A stretch of DNA of 41,782 nucleotides from UBA1774 sp045223835 (GTDB lineage: Bacteria > Bacillota > Clostridia > Oscillospirales > Oscillospiraceae): contig JBGUZS010000021.1 of NCBI GenBank assembly GCA_045223835.1, positions 1-41,782 on the forward strand, written 5' to 3'. A program made the translations under genes and the position numbers. How positions within the stretch are numbered: position 1 is the stretch's first letter; each line of letters starts with the position of its first letter. Below, piece after piece: positions 8,594 to 18,644 of the stretch. Under the pieces are notes generated by a model. It had not been told where the DNA came from and made no database searches. It saw only the letters and a list, made by a program, of their open reading frames with translations.

Positions 8594-9112
8594 CTATTCC
8601 TGGGGCAGCAAACGGCAATAATCGGAAAAATCCAGTCTTCCCGTCCGCAGCGCGGCGGCGGCTCCGCATTCCAGATCGGCGAGCCAATGGCAGCGGATAT
8701 CCTCCCGGTCCAGAAAAAGGCGCAGCTCCTCATCCCCGCTGTTCCAGACCACGGCGGCGGCAGGACTTCCCCCGGCCCTCCGCAGCGCCGTCAGCTCCGA
8801 CAGATACGGCCTCAGATCTTCCGACGAGCCGACGATGAGCACGGTCCTGCCCGGGAGGACCGGCGGAGCATAGGGCAGCCCCAGACGCGCGGCGGTCTCC
8901 GCGCCCCAGCCATCCCCCAAAACAGCTTCCCCGGCGGCATAGTGCTCCCGCACCAGGGCGGCCAGCGCTCCGGTCAGTTCCTCCCGCAGCGCAGGCTCCT
9001 CCAGGGCCTTGTCTCCCGCCCAGTCCAGAGGCGTCTCCGCTCCGGGTTCGACCCGCAGCGCGCCGGCGGCCAGCAGCCGCTCGGCCAGGAGCTCCCGTTC
9101 AGAATGATCCAT
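8594..9112 (-). CDS. Orotate phosphoribosyltransferase-like protein with altered PRPP loop
   Basis: This encodes 172 residues, and AAGGAG lies 8 bases before the ATG. The layout follows PyrE: an N-terminal LLAAGALRVEPGAETPLDW, like the gain-of-function 'GALxF...SGxxSPxY' segment; a central GEAVLGDGWGAETAARLGLPY, like the hood region; then PGRTVLIVGSSEDLRPYLSEL where PyrE has the PRPP-binding VxxVDDVxTTG loop. The acidic pair and the TTG are missing, so transferase activity is doubtful. The assignment rests on pattern only and could be wrong. It is transcribed alone from its own promoter, divergent from the HtrA-like gene. The C-terminus lacks obvious motifs. Confidence 0.6.
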   Translation of the reverse strand: MDHSERELLAERLLAAGALRVEPGAETPLDWAGDKALEEPALREELTGALAALVREHYAAGEAVLGDGWGAETAARLGLPYAPPVLPGRTVLIVGSSEDLRPYLSELTALRRAGGSPAAAVVWNSGDEELRLFLDREDIRCHWLADLECGAAAALRTGRLDFSDYCRLLPQE

Positions 9113-9138
9113 GGGTCCCTCTCCTTCCCGACAGTCGC

Positions 9139-9167
9139 AATTTACGATTTGTTCACATGAAATTCAA
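9139..9167 (-). promoter_or_regulatory. Promoter for the PyrE-like gene
   Basis: On the minus strand, TTGAAT (9167-9162) and TAAATT (9144-9139) are 17 bases apart, about 27 bases before the ribosome site. AGCATCG (9167-9173) and CGATGCT (9183-9189) form an inverted repeat next to the -35 region and upstream of the divergent HtrA-like gene. It could be an operator. I found no equally good plus-strand promoter for that gene. Confidence 0.55.
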
Positions 9168-9260
9168 GCATCGTTCAAAAGCCGATGCTAGGATACAGGC
9201 AATCAAAGGAAAAACAAAGCGCAAGTATTCCAGGATATTTTCACGAAGAGGTGTTTCATC

Positions 9261-10607
9261 ATGAAGAAGAGAACCATCCGCACAGTGATCTGCGTATGTC
9301 TGGCCGCCCTGCTTCTGATCGGCGGCGCCGCCTATGGCGCTGTCCGCTATGTGGACGGACGCATTCAGCAGCTGAACCAGGCCCGGATGGCCGACGCAGG
9401 CGCCGTTTCCATGCAGGCGGATAACCCCATCAGCCAGATGGCCAACCTGCAGCTGAACCCCCGGAGCGGGGATCTGCTGGATCCCACGGAGATCTATGAG
9501 CTGGCCACGCAGCAGGTCGTGGGCATCTCCACGGAGGTCACCTCCACCAACGTCTTCGGCCAGATGGTCACCGGCGCGATTTCCGGCACCGGCTTCATCA
9601 TCAGCAGCGACGGCTACATTCTCACCAACAACCACGTGGTGGAAAAGGCCTACAAGGAAAACCTGAAGGTCACCGTCATGCTCTACGACGGCACCGAATA
9701 CACGGCGGAGATCGTCGGCGTGGAGGGGGATAACAATGATATCGCCGTGCTGAAGATCGAGGCCTCCGGCCTCAATGCCGCCACCCTGGGCAACAGCGAC
9801 GATATGAAGGTAGGCGAAAGCGTTTACCTGGTGGGCAATCCCCTGGGCGAGCTGACCTACACCATGACGGCGGGCATCATCAGCGCCCTGGACCGGGAGA
9901 TCGCCGCGGAGCAGGACGCCAGCGTAAACATGTTCCAGCTGGACGCCGCGGTGAACAGCGGCAACTCCGGCGGCCCGGTGTACAACAGCCGGGGCCAGGT
10001 GGTCGGCGTGGTCACCGCCAAATATAAGTCCACCGGCGTGGAGGGGCTGGGCTTCGCCATCCCCATCAACGATGCCGCCGAGATCGCGGATGAAATCATC
10101 GACCACGGCTACGTCACCGGCAAGCCCTATTTCGGCATCATGGTCAAGACCATGACCGAGCAGTACGCCGCCTATTACAACAGCGTTCCCGGCGTCTATG
10201 TATACAGCGTGGATGCGGGGAGCTGCGCCGCCGCCGCCGGCATCCGCCAGGGGGACGTGATCACGAAGCTGGGGGACGAGGAGATCAAGACCAACGCCGA
10301 CCTTTCCACCGCGAAGAAGGCATACAAGGCCGGGGATACGGCGGAAGTCACGGTTTTCCGCGGCGGCGAATACCTGACCCTGAAGGTGACCTTCGATGAG
10401 AAAAAGCCGGATCGCCCCGCCTCCAATGGGACTCAGGAAGAGAATCCGCCCGCCGAAGCCTCTCCCGAGCCCGCCCCCGAGGGGGAAGGCGGCGGTCAGA
10501 GCATCTGGGATTTCTTTTTCGGCCAGATCATTCCCAGAGGATCAGAGGAGCCCCAGGAGTCCGCTGCCCCCGACAGCGAGGACGGACCGGGGCACTTCGG
10601 CAGCTGA
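9261..10607 (+). CDS. HtrA/DegP-family membrane-anchored serine protease with PDZ domain
   Basis: This 448-residue protein has one N-terminal membrane segment (about 7-28) and a linker. A trypsin-like domain follows with the full catalytic triad: His125 in TNNHVV, Asp160 in DNNDIAVLKI and Ser236 in NSGNSGGPV. One PDZ domain spans about 285-375 (PYFGIMVKTM ... AAGIRQGDVITKLGDEEI). The tail of about 60 residues is Pro/Glu/Ser-rich and probably disordered. HtrA proteases degrade or refold damaged proteins at the outer face of the membrane, often under secretion stress. GAAGAGGTG precedes the ATG. It is a single gene, ended by the hairpin at 10634. No CssRS-type regulator gene is adjacent. Confidence 0.95.
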   Translation: MKKRTIRTVICVCLAALLLIGGAAYGAVRYVDGRIQQLNQARMADAGAVSMQADNPISQMANLQLNPRSGDLLDPTEIYELATQQVVGISTEVTSTNVFGQMVTGAISGTGFIISSDGYILTNNHVVEKAYKENLKVTVMLYDGTEYTAEIVGVEGDNNDIAVLKIEASGLNAATLGNSDDMKVGESVYLVGNPLGELTYTMTAGIISALDREIAAEQDASVNMFQLDAAVNSGNSGGPVYNSRGQVVGVVTAKYKSTGVEGLGFAIPINDAAEIADEIIDHGYVTGKPYFGIMVKTMTEQYAAYYNSVPGVYVYSVDAGSCAAAAGIRQGDVITKLGDEEIKTNADLSTAKKAYKAGDTAEVTVFRGGEYLTLKVTFDEKKPDRPASNGTQEENPPAEASPEPAPEGEGGGQSIWDFFFGQIIPRGSEEPQESAAPDSEDGPGHFGS

Positions 10608-10633
10608 GAAAGCCGGAAACGACAATGGAATTT

Positions 10634-10663
10634 GCCGGAGCTCGCATGAGCTCCGGCTCTTGT

Positions 10664-10665
<2 letters not shown>
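10634..10665 (+). terminator. Terminator between htrA-like and lepA genes
   Basis: GCCGGAGCTC (10634-10643) and GAGCTCCGGC (10648-10657) form a perfect 10-bp stem with a GCAT loop, followed by TCTTGTTT. It lies between two convergent genes. The minus-strand side lacks a T run, so it mainly ends the htrA-like transcript. Confidence 0.85.
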
Positions 10666-12465
<1,800 letters not shown>

Positions 12466-12469
<4 letters not shown>

Positions 12470-13041
12470 ACCTGTTCCCTCCACTCATCCCAGAATCCCC
12501 GCAGCACGCTCTCCGCCCGCTCCGCCAGCTCCGGAGGGAGGCTGAGCTCCGGCGCGCCGGGCTGACCGGGGGTCATTCTCGCCTTGGCCAGGCCGGAATA
12601 GGCCTCCCACAGGCTCTGGCTCAGTTCCTGAGGCAGCTTGCAGCAGCCGTCCCGGTCACGGTTCCGGAGCAGCATGTACAGGCTGACGGCAAGCCATTCC
12701 TCCGCCAGACGGCAGCTTTCCCGGCTTCCCGTTTCCCCCAGGGCGCGGATCAGCTCCGCAAGAGCGCGGGTCCCCGATTCCCCCATGGACAGGAGGGCGG
12801 GATCCCACTTCTCCATATCCGGCATGGCGGTCCGGATCCGGGTCCTGCCCAGGAGATAATCTGCCGATACGCCGTAATAGCTGCAGGCCTCCGTCACGAA
12901 GGCCAGGCCCGGCTCTCTCAATCCGTTTTCATAATGGCTCAGGAGCGCCTGAGAGATATGCAGGTCCGCGGCGGCAGTGCGCTGATTCAAGCGCCGCTCC
13001 TTCCTGAGCCGGCACAGGATGGCCGGAAAGGTCTCTCCCAT
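12466..13041 (-). CDS. XRE-family helix-turn-helix regulator
   Basis: This 191-residue protein has an N-terminal HTH_3/Cro-C1 domain (about residues 8-65: LRKERRLNQRTAAADLHISQALLSHYENG). The recognition region is followed by EPGLAFVTEACSYYGVSADYLLGR, typical of SinR/Xre-like proteins. The remaining 120 residues are mostly helical with no recognised ligand domain. GGGAGG precedes the ATG by seven bases. It is the first gene of a two-gene unit with lepA, joined by a 4-base overlap. The neighbourhood does not show what it controls; self-repression is possible but no operator palindrome was identified. Confidence 0.9.
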
Positions 13042-13079
13042 TCCCGTTCCTCCCTTCGGTCCTCTTGTTGATTACGGAG

Positions 13080-13108
13080 AGTATACCCCAAATCCCCGCC
13101 GGTGTAAA
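13080..13108 (-). promoter_or_regulatory. Promoter of the XRE-lepA operon
   Basis: On the minus strand, TTTACA (13108-13103) and TATACT (13085-13080) are 17 bases apart, about 40 bases upstream of the regulator's ATG. It is back to back with the plus-strand promoter at 13147-13175. Confidence 0.8.
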
Positions 13109-13146
13109 GCTCGAGTTCGCTTTCCCCGCCTGCCGCGAAAAATGGC

Positions 13147-13175
13147 TTGTAGTTCCGAAGCAGGTGTGGTAAACT
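13147..13175 (+). promoter_or_regulatory. Promoter of the Asp23-fakA operon
   Basis: TTGTAG (13147-13152) and TAAACT (13170-13175) are 17 bases apart, giving a leader of about 65 bases before the ATG at 13248. It is likely the promoter for 13248-18644, since junctions there are short. Confidence 0.7.
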
Positions 13176-13247
13176 AACCTGTAATGAGCAGCCGGCATTG
13201 GCGCCGGCAGCCCCAGACAACTCTCGTTGACCGAAAGGAGAGTCGGC

Positions 13248-13604
13248 ATGGTCAAATTGAATACCGATAAGGGCTATATTCGCATATCCAACGAAGTGTT
13301 CACCACCCTGGTCGGCGCCGCCGCCACCAGCTGCTTCGGCGTGCGCGGCATGGCCAAACGCTCTGCCAGCGACGGCCTTGTCCATCTGCTGAAAACAGAG
13401 GCCATGGGAAAGGGCGTGCACGTCTCTTTCCATGAGGGAGAAGAGGCCATTTCCATTGAGCTGCACATCATCGTGAAGACCGGGGTGAATATCCCGGTGA
13501 TCTGCGATTCCATCAGCAGCGCCGTGCGCTACAAGATCACCGAGGCCACCGGCGTGCAGGTGCGCGCCGTGGATATCTTCATCGATTCCATACTGCCCGA
13601 CTGA
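13248..13604 (+). CDS. Asp23/Gls24 family protein (YloU-like)
   Basis: This encodes 118 residues. The Asp23/Gls24 (DUF322) pattern is clear: GYIRISNEVFTTLVGAAATSCFGVRGM at the start, a central beta segment (SIELHIIVKTGVNIPVI), and a C-terminal VRYKITEATGVQVRAVDIFID. The ATG at 13248 has AAGGAG seven bases upstream; the upstream in-frame ATG at 13227 has no such site. Family members are small envelope-stress or membrane-associated proteins of uncertain biochemical function. The gene sits 17 bases before fakA, the same pairing as yloU-yloV in Bacillus, which supports a link with fatty-acid or envelope metabolism. Confidence 0.92.
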   Translation: MVKLNTDKGYIRISNEVFTTLVGAAATSCFGVRGMAKRSASDGLVHLLKTEAMGKGVHVSFHEGEEAISIELHIIVKTGVNIPVICDSISSAVRYKITEATGVQVRAVDIFIDSILPD

Positions 13605-13621
13605 ACACGGAGGATAGATAG

Positions 13622-15277
13622 ATGACAGAAATTCTGGATAGCCGGCTGTTTTGCGGCATGGTCATCAACGCGGCTGCCGCAGTGGAGAGCCGCAGCCAGG
13701 AAATCAACGAGCTGAATGTTTTTCCCGTACCCGATGGGGATACGGGCACCAATATGAGCATGACCCTGAACAACGCCTCCCGGGAGCTGGGCAAGGGCGC
13801 GCCCCCCACCCTGGGCGCCGCCGCGGAGGTCACCGCCTCCGCCATGCTCCGGGGCGCCCGGGGCAACAGCGGCGTGATCCTCTCCCTTCTTTTCCGGGGC
13901 ATGTCCAAAGCCCTGAAGGAAAAGCAGACCGCCACCTGCGCGGAGCTGGCTGCCGCCATGAACGAAGGCGTATCCGCCGCCTACAAGGCCGTCATGAAGC
14001 CCACGGAGGGCACCATCCTCACCGTCTCCCGGCTGGCCTCCTCCGCCGCAGCAGAAGCCGCGGCGGACACGGTGGATATGGAGCTTATGCTGGAGAAGGC
14101 CATCTCCGCCGGAGATGCTGCCCTGGCCGAGACCATCGAGCAGAATCCCGTACTGAAGAAGGCCGGGGTGGTGGACGCAGGGGGCATGGGCTATCTGATC
14201 ATCCTTCGGGCGTTCCTCTCTGCAGCCAGAGGCCAGATCATCGAGCCAATGAAGCCTCAGCCCGCCGTCGGACGCCGGGAGGAGAGCGTATTTGCCCGCT
14301 TCGATACGGAGGAGGATATCCATTTCCCCTACTGCACCGAATTCATCGTCCAGAAGGACAACGAAAAAACCGTGGACATCCTCCGGGACTTTCTCGCCTC
14401 CATCGGGGACAGCGCCGTGGTGCTGGATGACGAGGAGCTCATCAAGGTCCATGTCCATACGGACCGTCCGGGCGACGTGCTCACGGAAGCCCTGACCTAT
14501 GGCAGCCTTCTCACGGTGAAGGTGGAAAATATGCGGGAGCAGCACACCAGCAAGCTCCAGGAGGTGGAGGCCGCCGGCGCTGCCCCTGCGCCGAAGAAGC
14601 CGGAACCGGAAAAGCGTCCCCCCACCCAGCCCCTGAGCATTGTATCCGTCTGCGCGGGAGAGGGGCTAACCGCCCTGTTCCATGAGCTGGGGGCGGATCA
14701 GGTCGTCACTGGCGGGCAGACCATGAACCCCTCCACGGAGGATATCCTCCGGGCGGTGGAGCGTTCCGCAGGAGCGGCGGTAATCGTGCTGCCCAACAAC
14801 AAGAACATCGTTATGGCGGCCCAGCAGTGCGCAGGACTGACGGAAAAGCAGGTCATCGTGATCCCCACCGCCTCCATTCCCCAGGGGATCTCCGCCATCC
14901 TGGCGGCGGATCTGGAGCTGTCTCCCGAGGCAAATGAGGCCGATATGCTGGAGGCCATCCAGCGGGTCTCCTCCATTTCCGTCACCTATGCCGCCCGGAA
15001 TTCCTCCTTCGATGGACTGGAGATCCGGGCAGGGCAATACCTGGCCCTGCTGGAGGGCAAGCTCCTCTGCTGCACGGACAGCCTGGAGGAGCTGGCGGAA
15101 AAGATCGCCGGGGCCGCCGCCCAGGCCGAGCTGGTGAGCGTCTTCTATGGGCAGGATGTTTCCCGGGACCAGGCAGAGGCCTTTTCCTCCTCCCTGGGCG
15201 GGAAGCTGCCGGAAGCGGAGCTCTCCCTGGTGGACGGGGGCCAGCCGGTGTACTATTACCTCATCTCCGCGGAATAA
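13622..15277 (+). CDS. fakA: Fatty acid kinase catalytic subunit FakA (DAK2 domain, YloV)
   Basis: This 551-residue protein has an N-terminal DAK2 kinase domain with DGDTGTN (38-44) for Mg-ATP binding and GARGNSGVILSLLFRG. A middle domain and a FakA C-terminal domain follow (IVSVCAGEGL ... VTGGQTMNPSTEDIL ... LPNNKNIVMAAQQ). FakA phosphorylates fatty acids presented by a FakB (DegV) carrier so that PlsX/PlsY can use exogenous acyl chains for phospholipids. No fakB lies in this window. GGAGG precedes the ATG. A Pro/Glu/Lys-rich linker lies around residues 315-340. Length is normal for the family. Confidence 0.95.
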   Translation: MTEILDSRLFCGMVINAAAAVESRSQEINELNVFPVPDGDTGTNMSMTLNNASRELGKGAPPTLGAAAEVTASAMLRGARGNSGVILSLLFRGMSKALKEKQTATCAELAAAMNEGVSAAYKAVMKPTEGTILTVSRLASSAAAEAAADTVDMELMLEKAISAGDAALAETIEQNPVLKKAGVVDAGGMGYLIILRAFLSAARGQIIEPMKPQPAVGRREESVFARFDTEEDIHFPYCTEFIVQKDNEKTVDILRDFLASIGDSAVVLDDEELIKVHVHTDRPGDVLTEALTYGSLLTVKVENMREQHTSKLQEVEAAGAAPAPKKPEPEKRPPTQPLSIVSVCAGEGLTALFHELGADQVVTGGQTMNPSTEDILRAVERSAGAAVIVLPNNKNIVMAAQQCAGLTEKQVIVIPTASIPQGISAILAADLELSPEANEADMLEAIQRVSSISVTYAARNSSFDGLEIRAGQYLALLEGKLLCCTDSLEELAEKIAGAAAQAELVSVFYGQDVSRDQAEAFSSSLGGKLPEAELSLVDGGQPVYYYLISAE

Positions 15278-15296
15278 ACTGGTTATGAAAAAACTT

Positions 15297-15337
15297 GCCG
15301 TCAGCGTGTCGTCAAGCCTTGTCGACACGCTGACGGC
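15297..15337. other. Perfect 15-bp inverted repeat between fakA and the flippase gene
   Basis: GCCGTCAGCGTGTCG (15297-15311) pairs perfectly with CGACACGCTGACGGC (15323-15337) around an 11-base loop. There is no T run after it on the plus strand, but six A residues before it would give a T run on the minus strand. It therefore resembles a terminator facing the antisense direction. On the plus-strand RNA it would be a stable hairpin about 20 bases before the next gene's start, able to act in mRNA processing or partial attenuation. Confidence 0.8.
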
Positions 15338-15357
15338 GCTGAACGGGAGGAATCACC

Positions 15358-16977
15358 TTGTCTCAGCGAAAAAAGCAGGGCTTCGTGGAAGGCGCCGCCA
15401 TCCTCACCGCCAGCACCATCCTCATCAAGATCATGGGAGCGCTGTTCAAGCTGCCCCTGGCCAACATCATCGGGGATGAGCGGATGGCGGACTTCGGCAC
15501 CGCTTACAATATCTATTCCCTCCTTCTCATCCTCTCCACCGCCGGTCTCCCCGTGGCCCTGAGCCGTATGGTGGCGGCGGCGGACGCGCTGGATCACCGG
15601 CAGCAGGTCAAGCGCACCTTTCATATGGCCCGGGCCGCCTTCTTTACCTTCGGCCTGGTCAGCACCCTGGTCATGCTGCTATTCAACCGGCAGCTGGCCG
15701 CCTTCATGGATAATCCCGAAGCGGCCCTGAGCATCGCCGTGCTGGCTCCGGCCGTGGTATGCGTCTGTCTCACCTCCTCCTATCGGGGGTATACCCAGGG
15801 GCTGGGCGACATGGTCCCCACCTCTGTCTCCCAGATCATCGAGACCGCCTGCAAGCTCCTCTTCGGCCTCACCGCCGCCGCCATCCTGGTACGGACCGGC
15901 CGGGGGATGATGGGCGCCGCCGGAGGCATTTTCGGCGTCACCGTGGGCACCGTGCTCGCCCTGGCGTATATCGTCCTCTATACCCTGCGGCTGGACCGGC
16001 GGCTCTCCGCTCCCCGGGGGGATCCGGATGTGCCGGAGAGCCGGAGCGAAACCCTGAAAAAGCTCATCAGCATCGGCATCCCCATCACCATCGGCTCCTG
16101 CATCCTGAATATCGTCGCCATTGCGGATAATAAGATGATCCTGAACCTGCTGCACAGCGCGGCGGGCTTCTCCAAGGAAATGGCCAAGGTATATTACGGG
16201 GTGTACTTCAACAGTCAGACCCTGTATAACCTCCCCTCCGCCTTCGCCGTCCCCCTGGTAACCAGCGCCATCCCCGCCATCACCGCCTATGCGGCGAAGA
16301 GGCAGCATCGGGACGCGGCCCAAATCATGGGCGCAGCCCTGAAGCTCATGAACCTTCTGGCCTTCCCCATGGCGGTGGGCATGGGCTGCCTTTCCTATTC
16401 CCTGATGCATGGGCTCTACCCCATGAGCCATGAATCCGGGGCCTCCATCCTGGCCATCATGAGCATTGCGGCCTACTTCGTCTGCCTGACTATGCTCACC
16501 AACGCGATCCTGCAGGCCTATGGGCACGAATGGCTGCCCATGATCTCCATGCTGGCGGGGGGCGTGTGCAAGGTCCTGGTCAACTACCTGCTTCTCCGGA
16601 ACCCCCAGATCGGCATCCTGGGTGCGGCGGTGGGCAACATTGCCTGCTATCTTGTCATCAGCCTGCTGAATCTGCTCATGATCCGGAAAAAGGTGGAGGC
16701 CTGCCCTTCCCTGTTTCCCCTGTTCCTCCGGCCTCTGCTGGCCTCCCTGATCATGGGGGGATGCGCCTGGTGCGCGGACCGGCTGGTGCGGGCTCTGCTG
16801 GTCCGGCTGGACCTGTTCCAAGGGGGACGGATGGCCGATCTGCTCCCCGCGGTGATCGCTGTGGTCGTCGGCGTTGTGATCTACTTCCTCATGGTGATCC
16901 TGCTGAAGGCCATCAAGCGGGAGGAGCTGGAGCTGGTGCCCAAGGGAGAGAAGCTCGCCAAGCTGCTCCGGCTCTGA
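15358..16977 (+). CDS. MurJ/SpoVB-family lipid flippase (YabM/YtgP-like)
   Basis: This 539-residue, very hydrophobic protein has about 14 membrane segments and belongs to the MVF/polysaccharide flippase family. The N-terminal KQGFVEGAAILTASTILIKIMGALFKLPLANIIG is typical of Firmicutes SpoVB/YtgP/YabM proteins, which move lipid II or related lipid-linked sugars across the membrane. The start is TTG at 15358, with GGGAGG seven bases upstream; no ATG fits. It is followed 27 bases later by an RqcP gene, as yabM is followed nearby by yabO in Bacillus. Whether it is the essential lipid II flippase or a sporulation or polysaccharide paralogue cannot be told here. Confidence 0.9.
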   Translation: MSQRKKQGFVEGAAILTASTILIKIMGALFKLPLANIIGDERMADFGTAYNIYSLLLILSTAGLPVALSRMVAAADALDHRQQVKRTFHMARAAFFTFGLVSTLVMLLFNRQLAAFMDNPEAALSIAVLAPAVVCVCLTSSYRGYTQGLGDMVPTSVSQIIETACKLLFGLTAAAILVRTGRGMMGAAGGIFGVTVGTVLALAYIVLYTLRLDRRLSAPRGDPDVPESRSETLKKLISIGIPITIGSCILNIVAIADNKMILNLLHSAAGFSKEMAKVYYGVYFNSQTLYNLPSAFAVPLVTSAIPAITAYAAKRQHRDAAQIMGAALKLMNLLAFPMAVGMGCLSYSLMHGLYPMSHESGASILAIMSIAAYFVCLTMLTNAILQAYGHEWLPMISMLAGGVCKVLVNYLLLRNPQIGILGAAVGNIACYLVISLLNLLMIRKKVEACPSLFPLFLRPLLASLIMGGCAWCADRLVRALLVRLDLFQGGRMADLLPAVIAVVVGVVIYFLMVILLKAIKREELELVPKGEKLAKLLRL

Positions 16978-17004
16978 GCCGGGAGCAATACGAAGGAGAA
17001 AACC

Positions 17005-17247
17005 ATGCGGCTGGATAAGTATCTGAAGGTATCCCGGCTCATCAAGCGCAGGACGGTGGCGAACGAAGCCTGCGACAATGAGCGGGTAACGGTAAACGGC
17101 AAACCCGCCCGGGCATCCTACGCGGTGAAGCCCGGGGATATCCTGGAGCTGCGCTTCGGAGAGCGGTTTCTGCGGGTGGAAGTGGTGAGTACGGCGGAGC
17201 ACGCGGGGAAGGACGAGGCCGCCGCCATGTACCGGGAACTGCGCTGA
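17005..17247 (+). CDS. rqcP: RqcP/YabO, S4-domain ribosome quality control protein
   Basis: This 80-residue protein is essentially one S4 RNA-binding domain: MRLDKYLKVSRLIKRRTVANEAC, then a strand pair VTVNGKPARASYAVKPGDILEL. It has the size and sequence of YabO/RqcP, which works with RqcH on split 50S subunits to help add C-terminal alanine tails to stalled peptides. Hsp15 (HslR) of Proteobacteria is related but longer. GAAGGAG precedes the ATG. Its place after a SpoVB/YabM-like gene matches Bacillus, except that the MazG-like yabN is absent. The next gene begins two bases after its stop. Confidence 0.93.
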   Translation: MRLDKYLKVSRLIKRRTVANEACDNERVTVNGKPARASYAVKPGDILELRFGERFLRVEVVSTAEHAGKDEAAAMYRELR

Positions 17248-17249
17248 CC

Positions 17250-18644
17250 ATGGGAAAACAGCGGAGGCTCATCGGGAATCGGGCATTCTATGCCATGGTG
17301 CTGGCGGTAGCCGTACCCATTATGGTGCAAAACGGCATCACCAGCTTCGTCAATCTGCTGGATAACATCATGGTCGGCCGGGTGGGTACGGAACAGATGT
17401 CCGGCGTAGCCATCGCGAACCAGCTGATCATGATCTTCGACCTGGGCATCTTCGGCGGACTCTCCGGCGCAGGTATCTTCGCCGCCCAGTATTTCGGCAG
17501 CGGCAATCTGGAAGGGGTGCGGAACACCTTCCGGGTCAAGCTGTATATCGGCCTTGCGGTCGTCCTGGCTGCCGTCGCCGTTTTTCTGGTTTTCGGTCGG
17601 TCGCTCGTCATGCTGTTCCTCCAGGGGGACGCGGACGTAGGAGACCCGGAGGCCACTGCCGCCCATGCCCTGGGGTATATGCAGATCATGATGCTGGGCT
17701 TCCTCCCCTTCATGCTCACCCAGGTCTATGCCAGCACCCTGAAGGAATGCAGCGAGACCCTTCTTCCCATGAAAGCCGCCGTGGCGGCAGTGCTCACCAA
17801 TCTGGTGCTGAATTACATTCTGATTTTCGGTAAGCTGGGTCTTCCTGCCATGGGCGGGCAGGGCGCGGCGGCGGCGACGGTGGTCTCCCGCTTTGTGGAG
17901 CTCTTCATCGTTCTGTTGGATACCCATCGGCGCCCAGACCGCTATGCCTTTGTCCGGGGCCTGTATCGCACCCTGCTGGTTCCCGCTTCCCTGCTTCGGA
18001 GCATCCTGGCCAAGGGGATCCCCCTGCTGGCCAACGAGCTTCTCTGGGCCGGCAGCATGGCTATGCTGAGTCAGTGCTATTCCCTTCGGGGGCTGAGCGT
18101 GGTGGCCGCCATGAATATCACCACCACCGTGACGAATCTGTTCAGCGTAGTGCTGATGGCAATGGGCAACTCTGTGGCGATCATCGTGGGACAGCAGCTG
18201 GGCTCCGGCGATCTGGACCGGGCCAGGGATACGGACCGGAAGCTCATCGCCTTCGCCGTCGCCCTCAGCATCCTGGTGGGGGGCATCCTGGCCCTGGTCA
18301 GTCCCTACATCCCCCTGATCTACAAGACGGAGTCCATGGTACGGAAGCTCGCCTCCACCCTCCTGCTGATCGGGGCGCTGGAAATGCCCATCGATGCGCT
18401 TGCGGTAACCGGGTATTTCACCATCCGCAGCGGGGGAAAGACCTTCCTCACCTTCCTGTTTGACAGCGCCTATTCCTGGATCCTCACCATTCCTCTGGCC
18501 TGGTGCCTGGTGCATTTCACCGCGCTGCCGATCGTACCCCTGTTCTTTATCGTACGATTCTCCAATATCGTGAAGGGCGCCATCGGGCTCATTCTGGTGC
18601 ATTCGGGCTTCTGGTGCCAGAATATCGTCCTGGAAAACCAGTAA
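17250..18644 (+). CDS. MATE-family multidrug/cation antiporter
   Basis: This 464-residue protein has about 12 membrane segments. The MATE N-terminal pattern LAVAVPIMVQNGITSFVNLLDNIMVGRVGTEQMSGVAIANQ is clear, and the second half repeats it (NELLWAGSMAMLSQCYSLRG). MATE proteins export cationic drugs or metabolites in exchange for Na+ or H+. It starts two bases after rqcP, with only a weak GGGA before the ATG, so its translation may depend on coupling to rqcP. TGGAAAACC (18631-18639), over the last codons, can pair with GGTTTTCCA (18650-18658) just past the stop. Substrate unknown. Confidence 0.93.
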   Translation: MGKQRRLIGNRAFYAMVLAVAVPIMVQNGITSFVNLLDNIMVGRVGTEQMSGVAIANQLIMIFDLGIFGGLSGAGIFAAQYFGSGNLEGVRNTFRVKLYIGLAVVLAAVAVFLVFGRSLVMLFLQGDADVGDPEATAAHALGYMQIMMLGFLPFMLTQVYASTLKECSETLLPMKAAVAAVLTNLVLNYILIFGKLGLPAMGGQGAAAATVVSRFVELFIVLLDTHRRPDRYAFVRGLYRTLLVPASLLRSILAKGIPLLANELLWAGSMAMLSQCYSLRGLSVVAAMNITTTVTNLFSVVLMAMGNSVAIIVGQQLGSGDLDRARDTDRKLIAFAVALSILVGGILALVSPYIPLIYKTESMVRKLASTLLLIGALEMPIDALAVTGYFTIRSGGKTFLTFLFDSAYSWILTIPLAWCLVHFTALPIVPLFFIVRFSNIVKGAIGLILVHSGFWCQNIVLENQ

